Notes: generated by a model not told the origin, from the sequence alone. Counted from the stretch's first letter, positions 34,976-44,917 are shown. The stretch is 64,000 bases of DNA from Paenibacillus daejeonensis DSM 15491 (GCF_000378385.1 NZ_KB899659.1:1205418-1269417); one strand, 5' to 3'. A program made the numbers and translations.

Positions 34976-36112
34976 ATGGCAAACGAGGCAAAAGGACGGC
35001 CCATCGTAGAAGAATTCAATCTTCTCCGGGCGTTCAGTATCTTAGGCGTGCTTATGGTGCATGCCACCTCAGAAGCGATTGCTATGGTGGAGAAGACCTC
35101 CAAGGCCTATCCCGTTTATGTGGCATTGAACACATTTGCCATGTTTTGCGTACCGGCCTTTATATTTTTGACCGGATTTGTGCTGTTCTATAATTATTAC
35201 CGTAAGCCGATCACAGCATCTATGCTGAGAATATTCTATTCCAAACGGCTGATGCAAATACTGATTCCGTATCTTCTAATTTCGATTCTATTCTTTTTTG
35301 TCAGGAAAGCCTTAAATGATGACCTGGCGCCAATAAGTGTGATGATTCCGGACCTGTTAGGCAGGCTTTTGAACGGAACGGCCTATACGCATCTGTATTA
35401 TATTTTTGTATTGATCCAGTTTTATCTGCTGTTCCCCTTGCTCTTATTCGCTTTGCAGCGCTGGCCGCAGCTGGGGCGCTGGGCGATTGCTGTCGGTTTC
35501 GGTGTTCAATGGGCCTTTTATTTCGTCAATAAGGTATGGCTCGATGTCCCATCCAAAGGCAGTGTCTCGCTGGCGTATTTTGCCCCTTTTATGCTGGGGG
35601 TATTTGTCGGTATCTACTATGAGCGTATCAAGTCATGGTTTACTCCGTTGGCCAGCTCAGGCTCTCGCACCTTCAGATTGGCTCAGGGCACACTCTGGTT
35701 AACCTGGATTATTGCTTCAGTAGGGTATATCTGGCTCTGGTATGCGAATCGCACAGAATGGATGATCGTGAATTCCACCTGGTATGAACTGGGCTACAAT
35801 ATATTTACAATGACCTCGATTCTAGTCCTGACCCAGCTGGCTTATAAGCTGTACAAGTCTGGCCCACAGCTGATGATCAGCAGCCTGCAGCGTCTAGCCG
35901 CCTTGTCCTTCGGCATCTATCTGATTCATCCGATGCTATTACTGCTCTACCGAGCGTATCCGCCGAATCAGCTGACGCCAGTGATCTATCATGTCTGGAA
36001 AGCCGGAGGCTTTGTCTTCGCGCTGCTGGGATCAGCGATCCTGCTCGTTACTTTATATCGTCTGCTGCCTCCGGTCTGGCTTTTGTTCGGCCCACGGCCC
36101 AAGATGAAATAG
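34976..36112 (+). CDS. Membrane acyltransferase (acyltransferase 3/OafA-like)
   Basis: A protein of about 378 residues with about ten membrane helices. The family mark is the first helix with FNLLRAFSILGVLMVHATS, containing Arg and the catalytic His; FFVRK and HLYYIFVLIQFYLLFPLL follow. Such enzymes O-acylate polysaccharides, peptidoglycan or small molecules in the membrane. It lacks a C-terminal SGNH domain. Start is uncertain: ATG at 34976 with AAGGGA 11 bp upstream, or ATG at 34949. It stands alone between two terminators. Confidence 0.82.
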   Translation: MANEAKGRPIVEEFNLLRAFSILGVLMVHATSEAIAMVEKTSKAYPVYVALNTFAMFCVPAFIFLTGFVLFYNYYRKPITASMLRIFYSKRLMQILIPYLLISILFFFVRKALNDDLAPISVMIPDLLGRLLNGTAYTHLYYIFVLIQFYLLFPLLLFALQRWPQLGRWAIAVGFGVQWAFYFVNKVWLDVPSKGSVSLAYFAPFMLGVFVGIYYERIKSWFTPLASSGSRTFRLAQGTLWLTWIIASVGYIWLWYANRTEWMIVNSTWYELGYNIFTMTSILVLTQLAYKLYKSGPQLMISSLQRLAALSFGIYLIHPMLLLLYRAYPPNQLTPVIYHVWKAGGFVFALLGSAILLVTLYRLLPPVWLLFGPRPKMK

Positions 36113-36132
36113 CTAATCTACCCTGCGATTCA

Positions 36133-36160
36133 AGCCGGTTGGCCATGTGGCCAACCGGCT
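36133..36160 (+). terminator. Acyltransferase gene terminator
   Basis: AGCCGGTTGGCC and GGCCAACCGGCT form a perfect 12-bp stem around ATGT; TCTTTG follows. Confidence 0.85.
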
Positions 36161-36176
36161 TCTTTGGGCGCGACGA

Positions 36177-36228
36177 TTGACAGATGAACAGACAACGATT
36201 ATATTGTTAATAATGAGAATCATTTTCA
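36177..36228 (+). promoter_or_regulatory. Orphan promoter with a Fur-like box, facing sdhB
   Basis: TTGACA (36177-36182), 17 bp, TATATT (36200-36205). Right after it, 36209-36227 matches the 19-bp Fur consensus in 16 positions and contains the 7-1-7 form TGAGAAT-C-ATTTTCA (36214-36228). The box covers the expected start (about 36212). No gene with a credible start lies downstream on this strand; only a 7-codon frame appears before the sdhB 3' end. Confidence 0.6.
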
Positions 36229-36264
36229 AGTAGATGTTCTGGACATACAAACCCTAACAAAAAA

Positions 36265-36298
36265 GCTCTCTGCAATGTCCTGAGACACCACAGAGAGC
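36265..36298 (-). terminator. sdhCAB terminator
   Basis: GCTCTCTG (36265-36272) pairs with CAGAGAGC (36291-36298), with an inner TGTC/GACA stem. The plus-strand A-run at 36259-36264 gives the minus-strand U-run. Confidence 0.85.
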
Positions 36299-36316
36299 CA
36301 TTGAATATTAAATGAC

Positions 36317-37081
36317 TTACATGCCCAGCCATTTCTTGAACATATGCTTGGTTGTATCTTTATTGAGCGCTGCAATCGACGTTGTCAGCGGAATGCCCTT
36401 CGGACATGCGCGTACACAGTTCTGTGAGTTACCGCAGCCCTCGATGCCGCCGTCGCTCATCAATGTCTCCAGTCGCTCGTCCTTGTTCATCTCCCCTGTC
36501 GGGTGAGCATTGAACAGCCGGACCTGCGAGAGTGCTGCCGGACCGATGAAGCTGGTACGGTCATTGACATTGGGGCAGGCTTCGAGACATACGCCGCAAG
36601 TCATGCACTTGGACAGCTCGTAAGCCCATTGACGCTTGGCTTCGTTCATCCGTGGACCAGGACCCAGATCGTACGTACCGTCGATTGGAATCCACGCCTT
36701 AACCCGCTTGAGCGCGCCGAACATCCGCTCACGGTTGACGATCAGGTCACGAACAATCGGGAAGGTCTTCATGGGTGCCAGCTTGATCGGCTGCTCCAGC
36801 TTATCGATTAGTGCGGTACACGCCTGTCTTGGTTTGCCATTTACGAGCATGGAGCATGCGCCGCAGACTTCCTCCAGACAGTTGGAGTCCCAGCATACCG
36901 GGGAGGTCGACTGGCCACCAGCAGTGGTCGGGTTACGCTGAATCTCCATCAATGCGCTAATGACATTCATATTCGCCCGGTATGGGATTTCGAATGTTTC
37001 CGTGTAAGGCTGGGAATCCGGCTTGTCCTGGCGGGTAATCTCCAGTTTAACGGTCTTGTTGGCTACTGCTGCATCCGCCAT
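36317..37081 (-). CDS. sdhB: Succinate dehydrogenase iron-sulfur subunit
   Basis: A 254-residue subunit of complex II. The 2Fe-2S cysteines lie in CWDSNCLEEVCGACSMLVNG and a later Cys; the 4Fe-4S and 3Fe-4S cysteines lie in CMTCGVCLEACP and CVRACPKGIP with C in GCGNSQNC. It passes electrons from the SdhA flavin to the SdhC haems and menaquinone. It follows sdhA by 2 bp; last gene of sdhCAB. An iron-linked orphan promoter reads toward its 3' end from the other strand. Confidence 0.97.
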   Translation of the reverse strand: MADAAVANKTVKLEITRQDKPDSQPYTETFEIPYRANMNVISALMEIQRNPTTAGGQSTSPVCWDSNCLEEVCGACSMLVNGKPRQACTALIDKLEQPIKLAPMKTFPIVRDLIVNRERMFGALKRVKAWIPIDGTYDLGPGPRMNEAKRQWAYELSKCMTCGVCLEACPNVNDRTSFIGPAALSQVRLFNAHPTGEMNKDERLETLMSDGGIEGCGNSQNCVRACPKGIPLTTSIAALNKDTTKHMFKKWLGM

Positions 37082-37083
37082 CG

Positions 37084-38844
37084 TTATTCTCCTTTCTTCT
37101 TCTTGTCCGTAGTATAGTCGCGTTTGCGCGGCGGAATCAGGGAGACGTCGATATCCTCGTAAGAGATATTAGGACCGTCCTGTGTCCACGACGCAATCGT
37201 TGTCTTCATGAACTTCTCATCGTCCCGCTCCGTGAACTCTGGCTTGTAGTGCGCGCCGCGGCTTTCATCACGGAGCAATGCACCTTTGGTCATAGCCTCG
37301 GAGAGCTCAAGCATGTTCCACAGCTGGCGTGTGAAGGCAACGCCTGCATTGTTCCAGTTGGCTGTATCGTTCATGTTAATCTTGGCGTAACGCTGCTTGA
37401 GCTCCTTGATCTTATTGATCGTCTCCTGCAGCTTGTCGTTGTAGCGGACCACTGTCATATTGTTGGTCATCCACTCGCCAAGCTCCTTGTGAAGCACGTA
37501 CGCATTCTCCGTTCCGTCCATCTTCAGTAGAGAATTGTACTTGTCGGTCTGTTTTTTCTTCTCCCGGTCGAATACCGAAGATGAGATATCCTCCGACGAT
37601 TTGCTGAGACCACGGATGTACTCGACAGCCTTAGGTCCTGCAACCATGCCGCCGTAGATAGCGGATACGAGCGAGTTGGCTCCGAGACGGTTGGCCCCAT
37701 GGTATTGATACTCGCACTCGCCGGCAGCGAACAGGCCAGGAATATTGGTCATCTGATTGTAATCGACCCACATGCCGCCCATCGAGTAGTGGACTGCCGG
37801 GAAGATTTTCATTGGAATCTTGCGCGGGTCGTCACCCATGAATTTCTCATAGATTTCGATAATGCCGCCGAGCTTCACGTCCAGCTCCTTCGGATCCTTG
37901 TGGGAGAGATCCAGGTAGACCATGTTCTCGCCGTTGACACCGAGCTTCATGTCCACGCAGACGCCGAAGATCTCGCGCGTTGCGATATCACGCGGTACCA
38001 GGTTGCCATACGCCGGATATTTCTCCTCAAGGAAGTACCAAGGCTTGCCGTCTTTATACGTCCAGATCCGTCCGCCTTCGCCGCGTGCAGATTCAGACAT
38101 CAGGCGCAGCTTGTCATCGCCTGGGATGGCTGTCGGGTGAATCTGGATAAACTCGCCGTTCGCATAGTTAACGCCTTGCTGATAGACTGCGCTCGCCGCC
38201 GTACCGGTATTAATCACCGAGTTGGTCGACTTGCCGAAGATGATACCAGGACCGCCAGTTGCCAGGATAACCGCATCCGCAGACACAGCATGCACTTCCA
38301 TGGTCCGCAGATCCTGGGCCGATACGCCACGACAGACGCCATCGTCATCAATGACCGCGCCGAGGAATTCCCAATGCTCGTACTTGGTTACCAGACCTGC
38401 CGTTTCCCAGCGGCGGACCTGCTCGTCCAGCGCATACAGCAGCTGTTGTCCGGTTGTTGCCCCTGCAAAAGCAGTCCGGTGATATTTGGTACCGCCAAAC
38501 CGGCGGAAATCAAGCAAGCCTTCTGGTGTCCGGTTGAACATAACGCCCATCCGGTCCATCAGGTGAATAATACCTGGCGCCGCATCGCACATCGCCTTAA
38601 CGGGCGGTTGATTGGCGAGGAAGTCGCCGCCGTACACTGTATCATCGAAGTGCTCCCAAGTGGAGTCACCTTCACCTTTTGTATTGACTGCGCCGTTGAT
38701 GCCGCCTTGCGCGCACACCGAGTGAGAACGCTTTACAGGGACGATCGAGAACAGATCGACATGCATCCCAGCTTCAGCAGCCTTGATGGTCGCCATCAAG
38801 CCGGCCAGGCCGCCGCCAACGACGATTACTTTATTTTTTGCCAT
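37084..38844 (-). CDS. sdhA: Succinate dehydrogenase flavoprotein subunit
   Basis: A 586-residue flavoprotein that oxidises succinate to fumarate. FAD-binding VVGGGLAGLMATIKAAE opens the protein; the FAD-linking His is in KRSHSVCAQGGINGA (about H40); the substrate site includes HPTAIPG, RGEGGRIW and the later ANRLGANSL. The Bacillus-type sequence agrees with a menaquinone-linked enzyme. It lies between sdhC (40 bp upstream) and sdhB (2 bp downstream). Confidence 0.97.
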   Translation of the reverse strand: MAKNKVIVVGGGLAGLMATIKAAEAGMHVDLFSIVPVKRSHSVCAQGGINGAVNTKGEGDSTWEHFDDTVYGGDFLANQPPVKAMCDAAPGIIHLMDRMGVMFNRTPEGLLDFRRFGGTKYHRTAFAGATTGQQLLYALDEQVRRWETAGLVTKYEHWEFLGAVIDDDGVCRGVSAQDLRTMEVHAVSADAVILATGGPGIIFGKSTNSVINTGTAASAVYQQGVNYANGEFIQIHPTAIPGDDKLRLMSESARGEGGRIWTYKDGKPWYFLEEKYPAYGNLVPRDIATREIFGVCVDMKLGVNGENMVYLDLSHKDPKELDVKLGGIIEIYEKFMGDDPRKIPMKIFPAVHYSMGGMWVDYNQMTNIPGLFAAGECEYQYHGANRLGANSLVSAIYGGMVAGPKAVEYIRGLSKSSEDISSSVFDREKKKQTDKYNSLLKMDGTENAYVLHKELGEWMTNNMTVVRYNDKLQETINKIKELKQRYAKINMNDTANWNNAGVAFTRQLWNMLELSEAMTKGALLRDESRGAHYKPEFTERDDEKFMKTTIASWTQDGPNISYEDIDVSLIPPRKRDYTTDKKKKGE

Positions 38845-38884
38845 TGTCTATTCGCTCCTTGTCTTCCAGTTAAGCTTGGATTGG

Positions 38885-39553
38885 TTATACGTGCCGGATG
38901 ATATCCAGCGCAGCCGCAGCTTCCTTGAACTCATCGCCCCGGAACGCAGCCAGCGACATCATGAACATCGCAGTCACAATGACGAATACGACCATCCATA
39001 CATAGGAGGAAATGCGCTGTGCCCGCGGGCCCACCGTAATGCCCCAGCTCACAAGGAATGCCCACATGCCGTTGGCAAAGTGGAAAACAGCTGCAATGAC
39101 GCCAATAGTGTACAGAACGAAGAACACCGTGTTAACGGAAATCAAATGCATGACACCGCCAAGCTCTTCATGGGATACTTCGCCAATGGCTACCTGGAAA
39201 CGGGTCTGATACACGTGCCAGACGATAAAAATGAACGTAATCACGCCGGTGATGCGCTGCATGGTGAACGCCCAGTTCCGTCCGTACGAGAATTGTCCGG
39301 TGTTGCTGTTGGACTGATAAGCAATGTAGAGCCCGTAGATGCCATGGAACAGCAGCGGCAGGAAGATGAACACAAGCTCGACGAGCCAGACCATCGGCAA
39401 GCTGTTGATCAAACTAACCGCACTGTTGAAGCGTTCAGGCCCTCCTTCAACAGCCGCAAAATTCGTCAGCATGTGTGAAATGATGAACAAACTAAGTGGA
39501 ATCACCCCTAGCAAGGAATGAATCCGGCGAGCGTAATACGAATTTCCCTTCAT
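38885..39553 (-). CDS. sdhC: Succinate dehydrogenase cytochrome b558 subunit
   Basis: A 222-residue membrane anchor with five helices, like Bacillus SdhC, binding two b haems. Conserved His residues appear in RIHSLLGVIPLSLFIISHM, LLFHGIYGLYIAYQ, FIVWHVYQTRF and VFHFANGMWAF. It carries electrons to menaquinone. I start at the ATG at 39553; a longer frame extends upstream without support. GGAAAGGAG lies 12 bp away, a rather long spacing. First gene of sdhCAB. Confidence 0.95.
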   Translation of the reverse strand: MKGNSYYARRIHSLLGVIPLSLFIISHMLTNFAAVEGGPERFNSAVSLINSLPMVWLVELVFIFLPLLFHGIYGLYIAYQSNSNTGQFSYGRNWAFTMQRITGVITFIFIVWHVYQTRFQVAIGEVSHEELGGVMHLISVNTVFFVLYTIGVIAAVFHFANGMWAFLVSWGITVGPRAQRISSYVWMVVFVIVTAMFMMSLAAFRGDEFKEAAAALDIIRHV

Positions 39554-39628
39554 GACATTTGTGTTCTCCTTTCCAGACTGGACGTGCAGATGTTGTACAA
39601 ACTCGTACATTGGTAAACAACGTCTTTC

Positions 39629-39657
39629 ATTGTACTCCTGACCCCATAAAGCGTCAA
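39629..39657 (-). promoter_or_regulatory. sdhCAB promoter
   Basis: Minus strand: TTGACG (plus 39652-39657), 17 bp, TACAAT (plus 39629-39634); leader of about 70 nt. Confidence 0.8.
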
Positions 39658-39749
39658 CAAAAACTCCCACCCCATGACACAACTTAGTCACACTTTCAAT
39701 GGTACTCCTTTTTCGCTTATAATGGAATTGCTTATTTAGTATAATATCT

Positions 39750-39766
39750 TATAACCTAGGGTTATA
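39750..39766. promoter_or_regulatory. CcpC-type dyad ATAA-N7-TTAT
   Basis: TATAACC-TAG-GGTTATA is a perfect 7-bp inverted repeat that includes ATAA-N7-TTAT, the dyad known for CcpC in Bacillus. It lies 44 bp before the LysR gene start and just after a TATAAT (39740-39745). Confidence 0.6.
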
Positions 39767-39809
39767 TGTATGCGATATCATCATAAGCTGAATAGAGAGG
39801 AGTGTTCTT

Positions 39810-40715
39810 TTGCTTGAACAAATGCACATTTTCGCCACAGTTGTTGAGCAGTCGAGCCTGAATAAGGCCTCGGCTTTGTTGAATGTGTCACAGCCTGCGC
39901 TCTCGCGCAAAATTGCCAAGCTGGAGGAGGAACTGGATGTTGAGCTCTTCCGGCGCGTTGGCAAACGGCTGGAGCTGACCAGTGTCGGCCAGCTGACCTA
40001 TGCGTTCGCCAAGGAGCTGCGTGCGCTGGAGCTGAATTACATGCAGAGCGTTGCCGAATACCGCCACACCGAGCGCCGGCAGTTAACGATCGGCGCTTCA
40101 CTGACGACGCTGCAGACGACACTGCCCGATTTGATCCAGGTCCTTACCCGTGTAAGCCCCGAGCTGGAGATCAAGGCGGTCACTGGCAAGACGCATGAGA
40201 TTGTTTCTTTGGTCAGGGACAAACGAGCGGATATGGGATTGGTTGCTTCCATTATAGATGAATCCCATCTGAACTGCGTGCCGCTGTTCGAAGACCAGTT
40301 GCAACTGGTGCTGCCCCGGAACTTGCTGGTTACAGATAAATCCGTGCCGGAGATTAGCATCCTGAACGGACTTCCGATGATTCTGTTTTCCAAGGGCACC
40401 TGGTATCGCGTGCTGACCGACGAGCTGTTTCAGACCTTCCGCCTCTCACCCGACGTACGGATGGAAATCGACTCGTTTGAAGCGATACTCCGTCTGCTGC
40501 ACACCTGCCGGGCCGCCACGCTGCTGCCTCAATCGTATCTGCGTGCGCAACTGCTCGAAGATAATGACCTGATGTTACTGCCCATTCGCGAACTGGCCCA
40601 GGCCAGACGGACAACGACCCTGATCTATTCTCCGGATGATCAGCAGAACGGCGCTTCAATGCGGCTCTGGCTCGATGAGATCAAAACCCATTTTACCCGC
40701 AAAGGCAGTCGCTGA
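39810..40715 (+). CDS. LysR-family regulator (CcpC/CitR-like), divergent from sdhCAB
   Basis: A 301-residue LysR protein: helix-turn-helix MHIFATVVEQSSLNKASALLNVSQPALSRKIAKLE at about residues 5-40, effector domain from about 90 (QLTIGASLTTLQTTLPDLI). TTG start at 39810, 8 bp after AGAGGAG; an ATG four codons later is the alternative. CcpC represses TCA genes in Bacillus and senses citrate. The divergent place beside sdhCAB and the ATAA-N7-TTAT dyad upstream support a role in TCA control; sequence alone does not prove the ligand. Confidence 0.85.
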   Translation: MLEQMHIFATVVEQSSLNKASALLNVSQPALSRKIAKLEEELDVELFRRVGKRLELTSVGQLTYAFAKELRALELNYMQSVAEYRHTERRQLTIGASLTTLQTTLPDLIQVLTRVSPELEIKAVTGKTHEIVSLVRDKRADMGLVASIIDESHLNCVPLFEDQLQLVLPRNLLVTDKSVPEISILNGLPMILFSKGTWYRVLTDELFQTFRLSPDVRMEIDSFEAILRLLHTCRAATLLPQSYLRAQLLEDNDLMLLPIRELAQARRTTTLIYSPDDQQNGASMRLWLDEIKTHFTRKGSR

Positions 40716-40811
40716 CACTCAGCCCCCGCGCAATTGGAATTGTCAGCCATTCCTATGGTAAGGTTATCCTAAGAGAGCAAATTGTCCAAATCCGAACTCA
40801 GAGGTGCAAAC

Positions 40812-42488
40812 ATGAATTCACTACCGATTGAACCCCCGTGGCGGCGGCTGTTGGTATTCAGCATGATCTGCCTGGCCATCTACCTGCTGCTGCAGATTGT
40901 GCCGCAGACTGCGGCTACCTTCTTCAGCTCATCGGCGCCCGAGGTCATGGACAAAGCGGAAGCCGAGCAGAACGCCGTTGCCTTCGTCAGAGAACAGTTC
41001 GACGCGGTTGTTGCAGATCCGCATGCGGTCTACCAGACCGACCGGCTGCTAAACGGCTATCTTGCCAAAGAGAAACAGCTCGAAGCTTATCATGAGCAAT
41101 ATGGTGGCAAGTATCCTCCCGATACATATCAGGTGAGCGTTCGTACTCCGCATGAGACGAACTTCAACATGGATACCTACTATTTTGTCTATCTCAACAT
41201 GGAGACCGGTGAGGTGGTCTCCTGGAACCGTAAAGGCAGTACTCCCGAAGGGGAAATGCAAGTCGGTGTTACGGAGCAAGCGATGGACAACGCCATTGCG
41301 TTTGCGGAGACCCAGGGATTCTCCAGGGATGAACTGTCTCCACGCGGCATGGATCGGGAGGGCTTCGCCATCCTCGATGTAAGCGGCAGGACGATTGGAG
41401 AAGCAGCCCTGGAGTTGCGGATCCGGACGGTGGAATCCAACTCTGGTGAGTTTGTAACTGTCGGCTACAAGCCTTCCTTTGTCCCCCCGACTGACTACAT
41501 TACATACGTCCAGGGACAAGACGAGCTTGGCACGATGATGACACTGCTCGGATATCTGGGTCTGACGATCGTGCTGTTCATCCTGTCCATCGTCTACGCG
41601 GCCATCTATCGCGGTCACACGTCCTTTGCCAGGGGACTGTTCATGACAGGGTTCTTCCTGGTGTTCTACATTATCAACAATTTAAACATGATGGACGGCG
41701 TCCGGGCTGGATTGGGTGAAGAACCTGGGCAAAGCGCTGTTCTGATCTTCGGTATGGCCATTACGATGCTCCTGTCTGTTGCCATGGCCGCCTCGGTTTA
41801 CTTTGCCCTTGTCGCTGGAGACGGCCTGTGGCGGGAAGCAGGACGCAATCTGTGGCCCCGCTTCGGTGAACCCGGCTATGGTGCCCATGTGTGGCAGAGC
41901 ATGAAGGTTTCCTATCTGTGGGCATTCATTTTGCTCGGACTGCAAACCCTAATTTTCCTACTGCTGGAGCAAGGGTTCGGCACCTGGACAACGACAGACA
42001 GCGCTACCTCGGTCTACAACCTGAGCTGGCCTTGGCTGTATCCGATGCTGGCCTGGTGCGCGGCAATTTCGGAGGAAGCCGTGTACCGGCTGTTCGGCAT
42101 CGGTCTGCTGCGCAAATGGTTCAAGAACCTGTTTGTCGCATCCCTGATCCCCACCGTCATCTGGGCGCTTGGCCATGTGTCCTATCCGTTCTACCCGGCG
42201 ACCACTCGGCTGATCGAGCTGACGATTATCGGTTTGCTGTTCAGCTATATTTTCCTGAAATACGGCTTCCTCACTGCCGTCTTCACGCACGCGATCGTCA
42301 ACAGCATTATGATGGCGCTCATGCTGATATTCCTCGGCGAGCCCGTAAATATTACAGCCGGTATCTTCTACATTGTCTTGCCGGTTCTGGTTGCATGGGT
42401 GATGCGTTGGTGGTCAGATACGAGAAGCCCGCGGCATCCAGCAGAAGAAGAGGAACCGCCGGTCACGGTTCCTCCCTCAACGCTGTAA
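40812..42488 (+). CDS. CPBP-family intramembrane metalloprotease
   Basis: A 558-residue membrane protein. One N-terminal helix (about 16-36) is followed by a long outside region of about 200 residues, then about eight helices. CPBP (Abi) motifs are in the last third: [14 protein letters not shown] (EExxxR), [10 protein letters not shown] and [11 protein letters not shown]. These form the metal site of type II CAAX-like proteases. The large outer domain is more than the usual family size of 200-300 residues. ATG at 40812 follows AGAGGTG. Its 3' end overlaps uvrC by 26 bp. Confidence 0.85.
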   Translation: MNSLPIEPPWRRLLVFSMICLAIYLLLQIVPQTAATFFSSSAPEVMDKAEAEQNAVAFVREQFDAVVADPHAVYQTDRLLNGYLAKEKQLEAYHEQYGGKYPPDTYQVSVRTPHETNFNMDTYYFVYLNMETGEVVSWNRKGSTPEGEMQVGVTEQAMDNAIAFAETQGFSRDELSPRGMDREGFAILDVSGRTIGEAALELRIRTVESNSGEFVTVGYKPSFVPPTDYITYVQGQDELGTMMTLLGYLGLTIVLFILSIVYAAIYRGHTSFARGLFMTGFFLVFYIINNLNMMDGVRAGLGEEPGQSAVLIFGMAITMLLSVAMAASVYFALVAGDGLWREAGRNLWPRFGEPGYGAHVWQSMKVSYLWAFILLGLQTLIFLLLEQGFGTWTTTDSATSVYNLSWPWLYPMLAWCAAISEEAVYRLFGIGLLRKWFKNLFVASLIPTVIWALGHVSYPFYPATTRLIELTIIGLLFSYIFLKYGFLTAVFTHAIVNSIMMALMLIFLGEPVNITAGIFYIVLPVLVAWVMRWWSDTRSPRHPAEEEEPPVTVPPSTL

Positions 42489-44346
42489 GGATTTGATTCG
42501 CCAGCTTTTCCCCAATCGATAGAGGCTTGAAGTCCTGGACTTCAGCCTCTTTTATTTTTTTGAGGGAGCCGAAGTGCTTCAGCAGCTGCTTGCGCCGCTT
42601 CTCTCCAATGCCCGGAATAGCATCCAGCCGCGAGGCGACCATCGACTTGGCTCTTGTCTCGCGATGGAAGGTGATAGCGAAGCGATGCACTTCATCCTGA
42701 ATTCGCTGCAGCAGATAGAATTCCTGACTGTCGCGGGGCAGCGGCACGACCTCTGCAGGATCGCCCACCATCAGCTGCGCCGTCTTATGCTTGGCATCCT
42801 TGACCAGACCGCAAACCGGTATATGCAGACCCAACTCATCCTCCAGCACCTCGATGGCTGCGGAGATCTGGCCTTTGCCGCCATCGACGACAATCAGATC
42901 GGGCATGGTCAGACCTTCCTTAAGCACCCGCTCATAACGCCGCCGGATGACCTCCCGCATCGTGCCGTAATCGTCCGGACCTTGCACAGAACGGACCTTA
43001 TACTTGCGGTATTCCTTGCGGTCCGGCTTGCCGTCTGTGAACACGACCATCGCCGATACGGGATCGGTGCCTTGAATATTGGAATTATCGAACGCTTCAA
43101 TGCGTCTGATCTGCTCCAATCCGATCCACTCTGCCAATCCGGCCGCAGCCTTGACACTGCGCTCCTCATCTCGCTCGATGAGCTTGAACTTCTCCTCGAG
43201 CGACATCTGGGCATTTTTCTTGGCCATCTCGACGACCTGCTTCTTTTGCCCCTTGAGGGGGACGATCACTTTTACTTTGAGCCACTTCTGGAGTATGCCG
43301 CCTACATCCTCGGCAGCCTGCTCCGCCCCGCTCTCTGCTGCCTCCGCCTCCTCCGGCTGCTCTGGCAGGAAGATTTGCTTCGGAAGTGCAGGGTTGTCGC
43401 TGTAGTACTGCGTCACGAAGGTCATAAAATCACTGTACTCTGTCCCATAGTAAGGAAAAGTCGTCGCATGACGCTCAATCAGCTTGCCCTGGCGCATGTA
43501 GAGGATCTGCACGCACATCCAGCCCTTGTCTGTGGCATAGCCGAATACATCACGATCGAGGGCATCATTCATCGTAATCTTCTGCTTCTCCATGACGGCC
43601 TCAATCGCAGTAATCTGGTCACGGTATTCCTTAGCCCGCTCGAACTCGAGCGCCTCCGCCGCCTCTGCCATTTTCTGCTGCAGCTGTTCCTTGACCACAT
43701 CCTGGCCGCCGCTTAGAAAACGAGAGATGTCCTGAATCATCTCCTCGTACACGTTAGGCTCTACAGGGTACTCACATGGCGCAATGCATTGCCCCAGATG
43801 ATAATACAGACATACTTTGTCCGGCAGTGTCTTGCATTTGCGCAGTGGATAGAGCCGGTCCAGCAGTTTCTTGGTTTCCTGCGCGGCGTACGCATTGGGA
43901 TAAGGACCGAAGTACTTGGCCTTGTCCTTGACGATTCGGCGCGTGACCTCCAGCTTGGGATGCTTCTCATTAGTAATCTTGATGTACGGGAATGACTTGT
44001 CATCCTTAAGCAATACGTTGTACCGGGGATGGTACTGCTTGATCAGGTTGCACTCCAGAATGAGTGCCTCCATATTGCTGGAGGTGACAATATATTCGAA
44101 ATCGCGAATCTCTGAAACCAGCCGCTGTGTCTTGCCGTTGTGGCTGCCATTAAAATACGAGCGTACGCGATTTTTGAGAACTTTGGCTTTTCCGACGTAA
44201 ATGATCGTGCCTCCGCTGTTCTTCATCAAATAACAGCCGGGCTGGTCAGGCAGAAGCGCCAGCTTGCTGCGGATCAGCTCCGCCGCTTCTTCCCGGGTGC
44301 GCTCAGGCACAGAGACATCTATTCGGTTGTCCGGCTTATCGTTCAT
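42463..44346 (-). CDS. uvrC: Excinuclease ABC subunit C
   Basis: A 627-residue nucleotide-excision repair nuclease. GIY-YIG domain at the start ([28 protein letters not shown]), UVR motif near 205-240 ([24 protein letters not shown]), RNase H-like domain with [19 protein letters not shown] and [11 protein letters not shown], and a helix-hairpin-helix end ([21 protein letters not shown]). Cuts on both sides of a lesion marked by UvrAB. GAAAGGAAGG precedes the ATG. Overlaps the convergent CPBP gene by 26 bp. Confidence 0.97.
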   Translation of the reverse strand: MNDKPDNRIDVSVPERTREEAAELIRSKLALLPDQPGCYLMKNSGGTIIYVGKAKVLKNRVRSYFNGSHNGKTQRLVSEIRDFEYIVTSSNMEALILECNLIKQYHPRYNVLLKDDKSFPYIKITNEKHPKLEVTRRIVKDKAKYFGPYPNAYAAQETKKLLDRLYPLRKCKTLPDKVCLYYHLGQCIAPCEYPVEPNVYEEMIQDISRFLSGGQDVVKEQLQQKMAEAAEALEFERAKEYRDQITAIEAVMEKQKITMNDALDRDVFGYATDKGWMCVQILYMRQGKLIERHATTFPYYGTEYSDFMTFVTQYYSDNPALPKQIFLPEQPEEAEAAESGAEQAAEDVGGILQKWLKVKVIVPLKGQKKQVVEMAKKNAQMSLEEKFKLIERDEERSVKAAAGLAEWIGLEQIRRIEAFDNSNIQGTDPVSAMVVFTDGKPDRKEYRKYKVRSVQGPDDYGTMREVIRRRYERVLKEGLTMPDLIVVDGGKGQISAAIEVLEDELGLHIPVCGLVKDAKHKTAQLMVGDPAEVVPLPRDSQEFYLLQRIQDEVHRFAITFHRETRAKSMVASRLDAIPGIGEKRRKQLLKHFGSLKKIKEAEVQDFKPLSIGEKLANQILTALREEP

Positions 44347-44455
44347 GCGCTGGCCTTCCTTTCTCTCGTGACACGGTAATGCGAACGTATACTCCTATTG
44401 TAGCACAGCCGGGCCCCGCACGGCATCCCGCCTCAATTTTGTCACGAAGCCCGCC

Positions 44456-44485
44456 TTTACATTTATCCTGGATGTTGGGTATACT
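44456..44485 (+). promoter_or_regulatory. Promoter of the 48-aa membrane protein gene
   Basis: TTTACA (44456-44461), 18 bp, TATACT (44480-44485). Confidence 0.55.
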
Positions 44486-44578
44486 ATGAGAAAGTGCGTT
44501 CTGCTGCACATCGATTGTAAGGATGGACAGCCTGGCTTGCGCCACTGCTTCATCGTCCGTGAGGAGGTCGTAAGAAAA

Positions 44579-44725
44579 ATGGAGAATATCAGAGATCCCA
44601 GAGAGCATGTGAACGAGGAACCTCGTCACGATTTTAACGACGTGGCCATGGGTGCCGTAGCTATGGGCGGTTTTATGTTCGTGGTCTTTGCGGTAGCTGT
44701 CATCGTCAAATTCATCATTACGTAA
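44579..44725 (+). CDS. Small membrane protein (YqzM-like, tentative), 48 aa
   Basis: The 48-residue product has a charged start (MENIRDPREHVNEEPRHDFND) and one C-terminal helix (AVAMGGFMFVVFAVAVIVKFIIT). The VNEEPRHDFND block and the single tail helix recall small YqzM-type proteins, but the match is from memory. GAGGAGGT lies 11 bp before the ATG at 44579; the longer in-frame start at 44486 overlaps the promoter region. It is flanked by its own promoter and terminator. Function unknown. Confidence 0.65.
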   Translation: MENIRDPREHVNEEPRHDFNDVAMGAVAMGGFMFVVFAVAVIVKFIIT

Positions 44726-44805
44726 CAAGGCATCAAGGTGAAACGGCTGTCGCCGCCAGCGGGCGGTGCAGCAAGTTTCATCCTGAACCTGAATATGGCA
44801 CTCAA

Positions 44806-44828
44806 GCCCTTCCGCGCGGCGGAGGGGC
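44806..44828 (+). terminator. Terminator of the 48-aa gene
   Basis: GCCCTTCCGC (44806-44815) pairs with GCGGAGGGGC (44819-44828), followed by TTTTTTG. Confidence 0.9.
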
Positions 44829-44917
44829 TTTTTTGTATCCAGCTATCCACACAAAACGACTGCTCCCCTCCAATCTAGAGGGAAGCAGTCGTCGTCGTAA
44901 CCATAACTTAAGATGGT

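Noticed and set aside
37699-38901. 400-codon frame antisense to sdhA
   Set aside because: Shadow of a GC-biased coding region; no start signal and no protein features.
42574-43716. 380-codon frame antisense to uvrC
   Set aside because: Leu-rich reading of the complementary strand; uvrC is certain here.
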